A stretch of 64,000 nt of DNA from assembly GCA_003252395.1 (NCBI GenBank), contig QKEL01000014.1, positions 248,001 to 312,000 of the forward strand, read 5' to 3'. A program made the translations under genes and the position numbers. Below the pieces are notes generated by a model. It did no database searches and was not told the origin of the DNA. It worked only from the letters and a program-made list of their open reading frames with translations. The first letter of the stretch is position 1. Each line of letters starts with the position of its first letter. Source of the stretch: Spirochaetales bacterium (GTDB lineage: Bacteria; Spirochaetota; Spirochaetia; Treponematales; Treponemataceae). Shown in pieces: positions 1 to 8,527 of the stretch.

Positions 1-2291
1 GCCTTGATAAGGCCGGTAATGACGTCGATGGAGGGACGCTGGGTGGCGAGCACCAGGTGGATACCCACCGCGCGGCTCATGGCGCACAGGCGGGCCACGG
101 TAGACTCGAGTTCCTTGCCCGTGGTGGCCATGAGGTCAGCGAACTCGTCGATGATTACCACGAGATAAGGCAGTTTTTCCGTCGCGATGTTCCGTTCCAC
201 GATCCTGCGATTGTAGCTCTTAATGTCGCGGACCCCCATGCCGTCCAGCAGGGCGTATCGCCGCTCCATCTCGCATAGGCAGTACTGAAGCGATTGGAAC
301 GCCTTTTTCGGCTCGGTGATGACGGGGGCCAAGAGGTGGCCGATATCGTTATAGAGCTTCAGCTCCACGATCTTCGGGTCGATTAGGATCAGCTTCACCT
401 CGTCGGGAGAGCGCTTATACAGGATGGAGAGGATGATCGAATTCACGCATACCGACTTTCCCGCGCCGGTGGAGCCCGCGATCAAAAGGTGGGGGGTGGT
501 CGCGAGGTCCAGGAGTTGGGCCTCCCCGGTGATATCCTTCCCGAGGATGACCGGGATTTCCATCTTTTTTGCCTGGGGGGTGTCGGTCTCGATCAGCTCG
601 CGGAAGCTGACCAGGGAGCGCCTGAGGTTCGGCACCTCAATGCCCACCGCGTGCTTTCCGGGAATCGGCGCGACGATACGGACGCTGGAGGCGGCCAGGC
701 GCAGGGCGATATTGTCCTGCAAGCCCACGATTTTGGACAGCTTTACCCCCGGCGCCGGCAGTATCTCGAACATGGTAATGACCGGGCCCTTCCGAATCCC
801 GGTTACGTCCGCCTGAATGCGGAATTCGTTGAGGGTCTCCTTCAGCGCGGAGGCGGCCCGCCGGGTCGCGTCGTCTATTATCCAGTATTCGCCGTCGGGA
901 TAGGTGTTGAGGATATCGTAAGGGACGTCGTAATTCCTGCGGGACCGCTTGGCGGGGGCGCGGGAAACGGGGACGTCTTGGGTCGCGGGCAGGGCGGAAG
1001 CGGCTTCGTTCTCGTCCTCATCCTCGTCCTCGTCCTCGGTGTCGGCGTCGGGATCGAGCTCGTCGACGGTTTCGTCGAGATCGGCTCCTTCCTCGTCTTC
1101 GGCGTCGAATGCTCCCTCATACTCGGGGTCAAAGGCGGCTTCAGCGGCGGTTTTATCGTCCAGCGCGGCAAAGTCGGCATGATCGTCGTAGTCGGCGAGG
1201 TCTTCGAAGGATACCTCGAAGGGGTGGTCGTCCACCGGCTTTTCGGGATCGGAAAAGACGACGTGAATCGGGCGATCGATTTCGTTTTCGGCTTGCTCGA
1301 CGACGGTCTCGTCTTCAAGGGAAAGGAAGGGGTCGTCATCGCCCACGAAGAGGTCGGCGGGAGCTTCCTGAACGGTTTCCGGGATAGGGGCGGCGGCCGC
1401 CGATACGGCCGCCGTTTCCGCGCCCGTATCGGCGGGGAATTCCTGGCCGGGGGCATCGTTCGGCGAGGGCTCCGTTTCGGCCGGGGCTTCGACCCAGTCG
1501 TCCACGACGGGAAGGTCGAAGGGCGCCTTCATTCGTTCAAAGTCGACATAGGCAGGGGTTTCCCGCGCCTTATTCAGGGAGGCCTCATGCTCGGGCGCGG
1601 TCTGAAAGACTCCCGGGCCGGCGAGGGTTCCCGCCGTCACGCCTTCATCGGCGAAGGGAACCGCGGGGGGCCGGTCGTGGGGCTCGGAATCCAGGGCCAT
1701 TTCCAGCTCAACCTCGTCGGAACCGGGCGCCGGCGAAGGCTCGAATTCTTCTTCCAGGGAAACGTGTTCGGGCCAGTCGTTCAACGATACCGCCCGGGAG
1801 GGAGGGTCCCGCTCAGGCGCCGCCTCGACCCCGTAAGGCGAAGGACGGGCGAACCGGTCGGCCAGGGCAAGCAGGATCACGTATTCGGCCGCGACGGCGA
1901 AGACGGTACAGGCGATAAGCCCCGCGTAGATACTGAAGGCCATGGAGCTGCCGGCGTAGGCGTCGGAAAGGGAACGGAGCATGCGCTCGCCCCCGACCAC
2001 GGTAAAAAAGGGCACGACCGAGCCCGCGAGCATAAAGCCCGCGCGTACGGTCCAGCCGGGAATGAGGAGCAATATGGCCGCGTACAGGAGAAACCCGGGA
2101 ACCAAAAAGCCGGAAAAACCGTACGCCGCGAAGAGTAAGGACGCTACCGGGGCGAGTGGCCCCGCGTTCAGTCCCGCGGGAAACACGGTTTGCAGGAGGA
2201 CGAGCGCCAGGGCGGCGCCGAGAGCGAAAATACATAAGCCGAGGACTATCGAGACCGCGCGCAGTCCCCTCCATTCGCGAACCGTTGTCAT
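1..2291 (-). CDS. ftsK: DNA translocase FtsK/SpoIIIE, C-terminal end cut by window edge
   Basis: ATP-driven DNA pump that clears the chromosome from the division septum. Read back from ATG 2289-2291, the first 130 or so residues are hydrophobic with about four membrane helices. Next is a long acidic, Pro/Ala-rich linker (about residues 135-450, including a DEDEDEDE run near base 1030). The motor follows: Walker A AGSTGAGKS at about residue 605 and a Walker B region with VVIIDEFADL at about 710. The frame is open through base 1, so the end of the RecA-like core and the DNA-reading gamma domain lie outside the window. It starts 19 bases after uppP ends and is probably the last of the LysM-slt-uppP-ftsK run. 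Family call is firm; the exact start is less so, because the upstream G-rich stretch is a poor ribosome site. Confidence 0.95.
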   Translation of the reverse strand, partial: MTTVREWRGLRAVSIVLGLCIFALGAALALVLLQTVFPAGLNAGPLAPVASLLFAAYGFSGFLVPGFLLYAAILLLIPGWTVRAGFMLAGSVVPFFTVVGGERMLRSLSDAYAGSSMAFSIYAGLIACTVFAVAAEYVILLALADRFARPSPYGVEAAPERDPPSRAVSLNDWPEHVSLEEEFEPSPAPGSDEVELEMALDSEPHDRPPAVPFADEGVTAGTLAGPGVFQTAPEHEASLNKARETPAYVDFERMKAPFDLPVVDDWVEAPAETEPSPNDAPGQEFPADTGAETAAVSAAAAPIPETVQEAPADLFVGDDDPFLSLEDETVVEQAENEIDRPIHVVFSDPEKPVDDHPFEVSFEDLADYDDHADFAALDDKTAAEAAFDPEYEGAFDAEDEEGADLDETVDELDPDADTEDEDEDEDENEAASALPATQDVPVSRAPAKRSRRNYDVPYDILNTYPDGEYWIIDDATRRAASALKETLNEFRIQADVTGIRKGPVITMFEILPAPGVKLSKIVGLQDNIALRLAASSVRIVAPIPGKHAVGIEVPNLRRSLVSFRELIETDTPQAKKMEIPVILGKDITGEAQLLDLATTPHLLIAGSTGAGKSVCVNSIILSILYKRSPDEVKLILIDPKIVELKLYNDIGHLLAPVITEPKKAFQSLQYCLCEMERRYALLDGMGVRDIKSYNRRIVERNIATEKLPYLVVIIDEFADLMATTGKELESTVARLCAMSRAVGIHLVLATQRPSIDVITGLIK

Positions 2292-2310
2292 CAAGTAGTT
2301 ACCCCATTCG

Positions 2311-3141
2311 TCAGAGAGTCGTGAAATACGCCGCCAAGCCGAGCCCCAGGGGGATCAAATACGCGGCGAACCAGCCGAGTTTGCCCCGGTTGATCAACCC
2401 CAAAAGGAATTTGAGGGAAACCAGGCCGACTAGGAAGGCCGTGAGCATGCCTACGGCGAGCGGAAGCGCGGAAACGCTTCCGACAAGAGTATCGGCATCT
2501 TTAAGCTCCAGCATAAACGCCGCGAGGATGGCGGGGATGGAAAGGAGGAAAGAGAATTCGCCCGCTTTTTTCCGGTCCAAGCCCGCGAACAGGGAGGCCG
2601 CTATGGTACTGCCGGAGCGGGAAATGCCGGGAATAACGCCGATGCCCTGGGCGAGGCCCACGAGCACCGCCTGCAGGGGGCCGGGCACCGGAACGGTTTT
2701 CTTGGGCCGATAGCGGCCCGAAACCAGCAGAACGGCGCCGGTAATCACGAGGCATACGGACACCGCCGCGTAAAACCATTTTTGGTTTTCGGGGCCGAAG
2801 GCGTTCGGGTCCACGAGGTCCTTAATGGCGAAACCGATCACGGCGGTTACCGCCGTGCCGATTATCAAGGCGACGATCATTTTCAGTCCATCTTCGTCGC
2901 CGGCCTTGGGCTTTCGGGCGATGAACCGGCCGAAGACCGCGAGCAGGCCAAGGAGGGGCGCGCGAAAAACGATGAGCACGGCCGCGAGAGTCGAAAGGTG
3001 CAGCAACACGTCAAAAAGCAGGGGAACGTCGGCCTGGCCGAAGAAATACGCGGCGAGAGCGAGATGCCCCGAACTGGAAATCGGAAGGAATTCGGCGACG
3101 CCCTGGATGGCGCCGAGAATGACGGCTTGGATAATGCTCAT
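2311..3141 (-). CDS. uppP: Undecaprenyl-diphosphatase UppP (BacA)
   Basis: Integral membrane enzyme that dephosphorylates undecaprenyl pyrophosphate and so recycles the lipid carrier for peptidoglycan and other surface polymers. The 276-residue product has the usual family length. It shows both signature motifs: GVAEFLPISSSGHL near residue 15 (the ExxP-SSSGH active-site segment) and GVIPGISRSGST in the second half. Hydrophobic stretches fit about eight helices. A longer open frame reaches back to 3321, but it would lie inside the preceding gene, and the true N-terminus MSIIQAVILG is typical for the family. A GAGGGG site lies about 10 bases ahead of ATG 3139-3141. It follows the lytic transglycosylase stop by only 5 bases, so it is co-transcribed with cell-wall genes. 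Confidence 0.96.
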   Translation of the reverse strand: MSIIQAVILGAIQGVAEFLPISSSGHLALAAYFFGQADVPLLFDVLLHLSTLAAVLIVFRAPLLGLLAVFGRFIARKPKAGDEDGLKMIVALIIGTAVTAVIGFAIKDLVDPNAFGPENQKWFYAAVSVCLVITGAVLLVSGRYRPKKTVPVPGPLQAVLVGLAQGIGVIPGISRSGSTIAASLFAGLDRKKAGEFSFLLSIPAILAAFMLELKDADTLVGSVSALPLAVGMLTAFLVGLVSLKFLLGLINRGKLGWFAAYLIPLGLGLAAYFTTL

Positions 3142-3146
3142 GGGAA

Positions 3147-5345
3147 TTAGCCCCTCGTTTTGAATATGGATCGAACGGACCGTTCGGCGCTTTCGCGATA
3201 ATAAAGATACCCGTAAAAAACCGCCGCCACAAGCACCTTTCTCCCGTATTCCCGGGTTTCCGCGTAGGGAACCCCTTCGAGGAAAAGATCGTCCGGGAGG
3301 TTCCCAAAGGAACGCCGCCACTGCCGAAGCCGCGTAATGCCCGCGTTATAGGCGAAGACCGCGTCGAGGGGCCGGTTATCGAGCCGGCCCAGCAATTCGC
3401 CGTAATAAGCCGATCCCAGGCGGATATTGGTCGCCGGATCCCTAAGGTCGTAGGTCGCGAGCTTAAGTTTTCGCGCCATATCCGCGGCGGTGCTTTCCAT
3501 GAGCTGGGTAAGGCCCACCGCCCCCGCCGCGGAGCTGATGCCGGGGTCGAAGAAGCTTTCGCTCCGTACGAGCGCGTAAAGGAGGGTTTCCGAGGTTCCG
3601 GAGGCCTCCGCTGCGGCGGCTATCTCTTCCGGCCAGGGGCGGGGATAGACGTTGAAAAGCTCAGAAAGGCCCACGCTTCGGCCAGTCGCCGCAAAACCGG
3701 TAATGCTGAGCCTGATCGCTTCGGAATGGAAGCCGAATCCCGCGAGGGCTTCGGCTATTTCCGCGGTTTCCGGGGGAGGGGGCGCGAAGCCCCATTCCTT
3801 GACCAGGGGCCATACCGCTTCGGGCACGCTCCACGCGAGCGCGGTTTTCAGGAATTCGGTCACGGCGGGAGAGTCTATGGCGCGGTTCCGCCCCGAAAGG
3901 GAAGAGGCGTAATCGGCGGGCTCGGTAAACGGAACGCCCAGCCGATCGGCCGCGACGACCCGATAGTAGGTGGGCGCGTCGGCGTCGTTTCGGATTCGCT
4001 CGTACTCCACGCGGGCCTCGTCGGGTGAAAGAAGGCCCGTCCGCGCGGCGATATAGCCCAGCCGTGCGGCGAGTTCCGGGGCCCCCGGATTCGCGTAGCC
4101 GCGTTCCAGGAGCGGGAGAAGGGCCTCTCGCAAGCGGGCCAAACGCTTCCAATCTTCCGACGCCACGAGCGAGGCTACCCGGTCGTCAAGAATGTCCGCG
4201 TACCAGGAAAGGTTCCCCCACCCCGCGGCGTCGGCGGAAACGCGTTCCAGGAAGGCCTCGACCCCGCGCCGGTTGGCCGAGTCGAGTAGATACCACGATG
4301 CGCTGTCCCTGTCCTGCGGGGTATCGGCCGCGTCCCGCGCGAGGGCCATTAGCCGGTCGCCCCGATCGTCGGGGGTTTCGCCCGGGGATACAAAAGCCGT
4401 GCGGTAAGCAAGCCGGGCGGCGTAAAACAAAAGAACGTATCGGCGGTCCGTCGCGCCCGCTACCTCCGCCGCGTCGCGGAACAGAGCGACCGGGTCTACG
4501 TCGCCCCACGCGCCGCCGTAAAGCGCGGCTTTTCCCAGGTCAGAACAGGCGGCGCGCGTCGCGGGCCACCCGTAATCGTCGATCCACGCGGAAGCCAAGA
4601 GCCAAGAACGCTGGTAATCGCGGTTAAAGACGGCGGAGCGCCAGGCGATCCCCCGCCGCGACCGCTCGTCCAACGCCGACTCGGGCAGGGCGTTCACGGC
4701 GCGGATTAGGTCCGCGGAAAGTGGGGTGCCCTCGATCCAGGAAGGCGCGCCGCCGCTTATTTCTCCGGTACGGCCCAGTTCCAGCAACGTTACGTTTTCC
4801 GCGGCCCCGTACTCCCCGCGGAGGGAAACCGCGTCCAGCGCCGAAAATTCGGGAAGGGCCATGACGGCCGCATCGGAGAGCAGCGCGAGGGAGTCCCTAA
4901 TGGCCTGCAGCCGGTCCGAACCCGTCGAAAGCCGAACGAGGGCGCGTAAGCATTCCCATCGGCTTACGGCCCACGCGGGGAACGCGGCGTCGCCCGGCTT
5001 GGGCCTTTTCGCTTTCGCGCCGACGGCGTACATGTCCCGCGCCCTCGCGGCGTCGCCGCCCCTTTCGAGCAGGGAGCCCAAGGCCCAGGGAGCGGCAGAA
5101 CCGGCTTTTAGGGCCTCGGGATACCGGCGGGGCGAGACTGACTCTATAAATTCGAGATTGCCGGCGGCTGCATCCCGCAGCGACTGTTCCACCGGGCGCC
5201 CCCACAGCGTTTCGGCCGAGCACCCGGAAAGGGAGGAGAAGAGCAATACGGGAAGGAGAAGGGCCGAAAAAAACGCCCCGGTCTGAAGCGACCGGGGCCG
5301 TTCAGGGCGCTTACTTCGGCGGAATGTCGAGATAGGTACCCGCAA
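3147..5345 (-). CDS. Lytic transglycosylase lipoprotein (Slt70-like)
   Basis: Periplasmic enzyme that cleaves the MurNAc-GlcNAc link of peptidoglycan. The last 140 residues are a clear SLT domain: SESFFDP with catalytic Glu at about residue 596, then GAVGLTQLMEST, and FAYNAGITRLRQW further on. The long N-terminal part is Ala-rich and helical, like the superhelical U domain of Slt70. A signal sequence ends in a lipobox, SLSGC, so it is probably a lipoprotein. The only reasonable start is TTG at 5343-5345, which places the first 35 bases inside the end of the upstream LysM gene and runs the signal-peptide codons through that gene's terminator hairpin (5267-5298). An internal start after the hairpin would lose the signal sequence. 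Start therefore moderately sure, function sure. Confidence 0.88.
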   Translation of the reverse strand: MRVPISTFRRSKRPERPRSLQTGAFFSALLLPVLLFSSLSGCSAETLWGRPVEQSLRDAAAGNLEFIESVSPRRYPEALKAGSAAPWALGSLLERGGDAARARDMYAVGAKAKRPKPGDAAFPAWAVSRWECLRALVRLSTGSDRLQAIRDSLALLSDAAVMALPEFSALDAVSLRGEYGAAENVTLLELGRTGEISGGAPSWIEGTPLSADLIRAVNALPESALDERSRRGIAWRSAVFNRDYQRSWLLASAWIDDYGWPATRAACSDLGKAALYGGAWGDVDPVALFRDAAEVAGATDRRYVLLFYAARLAYRTAFVSPGETPDDRGDRLMALARDAADTPQDRDSASWYLLDSANRRGVEAFLERVSADAAGWGNLSWYADILDDRVASLVASEDWKRLARLREALLPLLERGYANPGAPELAARLGYIAARTGLLSPDEARVEYERIRNDADAPTYYRVVAADRLGVPFTEPADYASSLSGRNRAIDSPAVTEFLKTALAWSVPEAVWPLVKEWGFAPPPPETAEIAEALAGFGFHSEAIRLSITGFAATGRSVGLSELFNVYPRPWPEEIAAAAEASGTSETLLYALVRSESFFDPGISSAAGAVGLTQLMESTAADMARKLKLATYDLRDPATNIRLGSAYYGELLGRLDNRPLDAVFAYNAGITRLRQWRRSFGNLPDDLFLEGVPYAETREYGRKVLVAAVFYGYLYYRESAERSVRSIFKTRG
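5267..5298 (-). terminator. Rho-independent terminator of the LysM gene, inside the next gene
   Basis: Minus-strand stem GCCCCGGTC / GACCGGGGC (9 perfect pairs, 6-base loop) followed by seven T, 12 bases after the LysM gene stop at 5311. It lies inside the 5' end of the transglycosylase reading frame, where the T run encodes Phe-Phe of its signal peptide. Confidence 0.8.
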
Positions 5346-6279
5346 TGATAAGGTTCGGATTCTTGATCTTGTTATACGTCGCGATCTTTTTGTATTGCCA
5401 GGGGTTCCGGTAATACGATTCAGCGAGATCCCACAGGGTGTCGCCCCACTTGATCTTGTAATGGACGGGCTTCGCTTCGGGGGCAGCCTCGGGTTGGGCG
5501 GGAACCACCGGCTCTTCGACCACGACGGGTTCCGCGGCCGGGGCCTCGGCGGGGGTCTCCACCGGCGGCGGGGTAACGGTTTCCGCCGGGGCGGGCGCGG
5601 GAGCGGGCTCGGTCGTCGGGACGGCAGGGGCTTCCACCGCCTGGGGCGCCTTGGCCGCGCTTTCGCTCAGGGTTTTATTGAGAACCATTACCCGGGCGGA
5701 GACGAGCAAGGCCAAAACGAGGGCCAGAACGCCAACGGCGAGGATAAGGATACATGCCCACACGGGCAGAAAAATTCCGCTTCGCTTTTCTTCCTGGTTT
5801 TCCATTTCGTACAATCCTTCGGGAGCGTTTCCCGGAATCGTCGAATCGACCACGACGTTTTGGCGGGTAGGATCGCCGCCAAGGTCAAGGTCGGAATCGA
5901 CCGGCGTAAGGTCGAAATCGGGCAAATTGTAAACGCTATCCTTATCGAGGGTTTCGAGGGAAACGTTTAACACCTGCCGCGAACCTGAATCAAGATCCAC
6001 CGCCTCGGCCGAAAGCTCATTGGATTCGTCGAGGGAAAGCTTGAGCTCAACGGTCGGCTCCCCGGAAGGCTTCGCGGCGATATCCTCGATAATGAGGGTG
6101 CCAACGTATTCCGAATCGTCGATCGACTCGGATTCGCTGCGGAACAGGTTGATCTGCACGCTGGTCTGATCGTCGCGGACGGTGGTGAGGTCGAGGATCT
6201 TGCTCGCCGGAGCCCCTTCGCGGAGCACCGGATAGAACGTGCTGTCTGCCAGCTTTATACCGATAGAGGCGGAACCCAT
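5311..6279 (-). CDS. Membrane-anchored protein: Hsp70-type substrate-binding domain, transmembrane helix, LysM
   Basis: 322 residues in three parts. Residues 1-110 align by eye along the whole beta-sandwich of the DnaK substrate-binding domain: IGIKLAD, then TSVQINLFRSE matching AVTIHVLQGE, then YVGTLIIEDI matching SLGQFNLDGI, then GEPTVELKLSLDESNELSAE matching the [20 protein letters not shown] strand pair. One helix follows (about residues 170-198, rich in L, A, V), then a Pro/Ala/Glu linker, and a C-terminal LysM domain (YKIKWGDTLWDLAESYYRNP) that binds peptidoglycan. This predicts a cytoplasmic chaperone-like domain tethered through the inner membrane to the wall. There is no Hsp70 ATPase domain. 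Ribosome site AAGGGG 10 bases ahead of ATG 6277-6279. First gene of the envelope run. Confidence 0.85.
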   Translation of the reverse strand: MGSASIGIKLADSTFYPVLREGAPASKILDLTTVRDDQTSVQINLFRSESESIDDSEYVGTLIIEDIAAKPSGEPTVELKLSLDESNELSAEAVDLDSGSRQVLNVSLETLDKDSVYNLPDFDLTPVDSDLDLGGDPTRQNVVVDSTIPGNAPEGLYEMENQEEKRSGIFLPVWACILILAVGVLALVLALLVSARVMVLNKTLSESAAKAPQAVEAPAVPTTEPAPAPAPAETVTPPPVETPAEAPAAEPVVVEEPVVPAQPEAAPEAKPVHYKIKWGDTLWDLAESYYRNPWQYKKIATYNKIKNPNLIIAGTYLDIPPK

Positions 6280-6311
6280 CTAAAATCCCCTTCTAATTGT
6301 TTACTATTTAT

Positions 6312-6341
6312 ACTCTAGTACGCAATGAATCGGCTTGTCAA
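6312..6341 (-). promoter_or_regulatory. Promoter for the LysM/slt/uppP/ftsK run
   Basis: Minus-strand TTGACA (6336-6341), 18-base spacer, TAGAGT (6312-6317), giving an ordinary leader of about 25 bases with an AAGGGG ribosome site before the start at 6279. It lies beside a divergent plus-strand promoter only 9 bases away. Confidence 0.55.
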
Positions 6342-6350
6342 CGCGGATTG

Positions 6351-6380
6351 TTGACAGCCCTTCCGCATTGCGCCCATAAT
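6351..6380 (+). promoter_or_regulatory. Promoter of the TPR gene (leaderless type)
   Basis: TTGACA (6351-6356), 18-base spacer, CATAAT (6375-6380). The -10 box ends only 8 bases before the ATG at 6389, so transcription should start within two or three bases of the start codon and there is no room for a ribosome site. Confidence 0.65.
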
Positions 6381-6388
6381 AGTTATAT

Positions 6389-7753
6389 ATGAATTCGGCG
6401 TTCACCATCTTGACGGTCATCCTGATCGTAACGTTCGCGCTCCTGCTCCTCTCGTTGCTGGGCCGTAAACCCGGCGAAAAGGGACCGAAACGCGAAAAGC
6501 GAAAGGATCGCGGCACTATTATCCGCGAGGCCACGAGGCGTCTCGCCGCGAACCCCAGGGACCCGGATGGGCTTTCCGCCATGGGTAACATACATTACCA
6601 GGAACAGGACTGGGAAAAGGCGTATCCCATATACGAGATCCTGATCGATCTCGCGCCGGGAAACCCGAAGCTCGACGAATTCGAGGCCGCCCTCCGCTAT
6701 GGGGTATCCGCCATCAAGACCAACCGCCTGCAGGAGGCCATCAAAGGCCTCTTGATGGCCCGAAAGCTGAAGCCAAACCACTTTGAGGTGAATTACAACC
6801 TTGGCTATATCTGCTATCTGCAGAAGGAATACGAAAAGGCCGTCCCCTTCTTGCGCCAGGCGCTTATCACCGACTCGGAAAACGTCCTGGCCCAGCGGTA
6901 TATGGGCTTCAGCCTGCACCGCACCCACCGCTACCGCGACGCCCTCGCCTACCTGAAAAAAGCGATCGACCTGCAACCCGAGGACAAGGAATCGCTCTTC
7001 GCCATGGCGGAATGCCTGTTCGAGTCAGGCGCCGTCGATCGGTCCCTGAAAATCTTTAGCCATTTGCGCCCCGATCCCGTGCTCGGCCCCCAATCGGCCC
7101 TCTACGCCGGCATCATTCACGCCCAAATGAACCAGCACGACAAGGCGGTCCTCGATTTCGAGATCGGGCTGAGACACGAAAGCATCCCGAAGGAAATTAA
7201 CAACGAGCTCCTGTATAAGATGGCGGTGACGCTGATCAAGTACCAGGATATTCCCCGGGCGCTCGGCACCCTGAAGGACCTCCAGAAGATAACGCCTGGC
7301 TATAAGGACGTTCCCGCGCTGATCCTTCGCTATCAGGAACTGAATCAAAATAAAAACCTGCAAACCTACCTCATGGCAGTACAAAGCGAATTCGTTTCGC
7401 TTTGCCGAAAGATAGTCGTGCAGTTTTACCCCGGGGCGAAGGTCAAGATCACGGATATTTCGGTATTCGCGGACTACACGGACATCGTTTCGGAGATAGA
7501 CACGCCGAAATGGTCGGATATCGTCATCTTCCGCTTTTTCCGGTCCCAGGGTTCGGTTGGCGAGCTTTTATTGCGCGATTTTCACGGAAGGATCAAGGAT
7601 CTCAAGGCGGGCAAGGGCATTTGCATGTCCGCGGGCGTTTTTTCCGACGAGTCGCGACGATTCACCGAAGGCCGCCCGATCGACCTATTCGATAAGGACC
7701 AACTCAACCGAATTCTCAATTCCGTGGATTCGGGCACGCCCCTCAAAATCTAA
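6389..7753 (+). CDS. Membrane-anchored TPR protein with a C-terminal Mrr-like domain
   Basis: 454 residues. An N-terminal helix (TILTVILIVTFALLLLSLLG) anchors it, and a Lys/Arg-rich stretch follows, so the bulk should be cytoplasmic. From about residue 60 to 320 there are repeated 34-residue TPR units (for example NYNLGYICYLQKEYEKAVPF and QRYMGFSLHRTHRYRDALAY), a protein-protein interaction scaffold. The last 115 residues resemble the Mrr-type restriction-endonuclease fold: DFHGRIKDLKAGKGICMSAG and FSDESRRFTEGRPIDLFDKD follow the order of the Mrr core strands. The usual Q-x-K catalytic pair appears to be replaced by FRFF, so nuclease activity is doubtful. Starts directly at a leaderless promoter. 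The partner and role are unknown. Confidence 0.8.
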   Translation: MNSAFTILTVILIVTFALLLLSLLGRKPGEKGPKREKRKDRGTIIREATRRLAANPRDPDGLSAMGNIHYQEQDWEKAYPIYEILIDLAPGNPKLDEFEAALRYGVSAIKTNRLQEAIKGLLMARKLKPNHFEVNYNLGYICYLQKEYEKAVPFLRQALITDSENVLAQRYMGFSLHRTHRYRDALAYLKKAIDLQPEDKESLFAMAECLFESGAVDRSLKIFSHLRPDPVLGPQSALYAGIIHAQMNQHDKAVLDFEIGLRHESIPKEINNELLYKMAVTLIKYQDIPRALGTLKDLQKITPGYKDVPALILRYQELNQNKNLQTYLMAVQSEFVSLCRKIVVQFYPGAKVKITDISVFADYTDIVSEIDTPKWSDIVIFRFFRSQGSVGELLLRDFHGRIKDLKAGKGICMSAGVFSDESRRFTEGRPIDLFDKDQLNRILNSVDSGTPLKI

Positions 7754-7775
7754 GGAAGGCGCGCACGCGGGCGGA

Positions 7776-8525
7776 TTAAGGCCTAATCACCACCAAATTC
7801 CGCTCTTCGGCGTCCAAGAAGGGCACTTTCAGGGGAAGCACCGCATAGCCCCCGATCTCGCCGGAAATTCCGGACATTTCTTCGCCTATTTTGGCGGCTC
7901 GGGCTTTCCAGGCGGCCAATCTCCCGCGGGGTTTGGCAAGCAGGGCCAAGAGGGTTCGCGTCATGGCCGCGTCGAGGGGACGGAAGGCGCGAAATACCAC
8001 CACGTCGAAACTGTCCGAAGGGGCGCGTTCCACTTCCTTATTGAGCACGGTCACGTTGGAAAGGCGCATCATGGCGGCGCAATTTTCCAGGAAAGCGCAT
8101 CGCTTGCTCATGCGCTCCACCAGGGTGAACGATACGTCCGGAAAGGCGATGGCAAGGGGAATGCCCGGAAAGCCCGCTCCCGATCCCGCGTCGGCCACCC
8201 GGAATCGCGTTCCGGCCGGGCCGGAAAGGCCCGTCTCGGGAAACTCGGGAGCGCCAAGCCCCGAAAGGATGGAGGAAAACTCCTTCCAGGGGGCGAAACT
8301 GTCCAAGAGGTGGCGCACCACCAGGTCTTCCCGGGTATCGGCGCCCACCAGGTCAAAGGCGGCGTTAAAAAGCTCCAACTCGCGAATATAGCGGTCCGCG
8401 AGGGTCGCGATTGAGCCGATGCCCCGGACGCTCACGCCTGAATCGAGCGCCGAATCGTTCTCGGGAAAACCAAGGCGCCGGAGACCCTCCGTCAGGAGTT
8501 CCCCGGCCTTCGCTTCATAGCCCAC
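7776..8525 (-). CDS. rsmG: 16S rRNA (guanine527-N7)-methyltransferase RsmG
   Basis: SAM-dependent enzyme that methylates G527 of 16S rRNA (the old GidB). Rossmann motif I appears as VADAGSGAGFPGIPLAIAF at about residues 110-128, the family hallmark, followed by TLVERMSKRCAFLENC (motif II) and the FDVVVFRAF strand. 249 residues is slightly longer than the usual 205-240, from an N-terminal extension and an insert before motif I. The start is GTG 8523-8525, two bases past the tex stop, so it depends on the tex transcript. Its 3' end faces the TPR gene, 22 bases away. Confidence 0.95.
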   Translation of the reverse strand: MGYEAKAGELLTEGLRRLGFPENDSALDSGVSVRGIGSIATLADRYIRELELFNAAFDLVGADTREDLVVRHLLDSFAPWKEFSSILSGLGAPEFPETGLSGPAGTRFRVADAGSGAGFPGIPLAIAFPDVSFTLVERMSKRCAFLENCAAMMRLSNVTVLNKEVERAPSDSFDVVVFRAFRPLDAAMTRTLLALLAKPRGRLAAWKARAAKIGEEMSGISGEIGGYAVLPLKVPFLDAEERNLVVIRP

Positions 8526-8527
8526 GG

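Noticed and set aside
489..2138. Plus-strand open frame of 549 codons opposite ftsK
   Set aside because: Low-complexity Gly/Val/Arg translation caused by the acidic FtsK linker on the other strand; no start signals.
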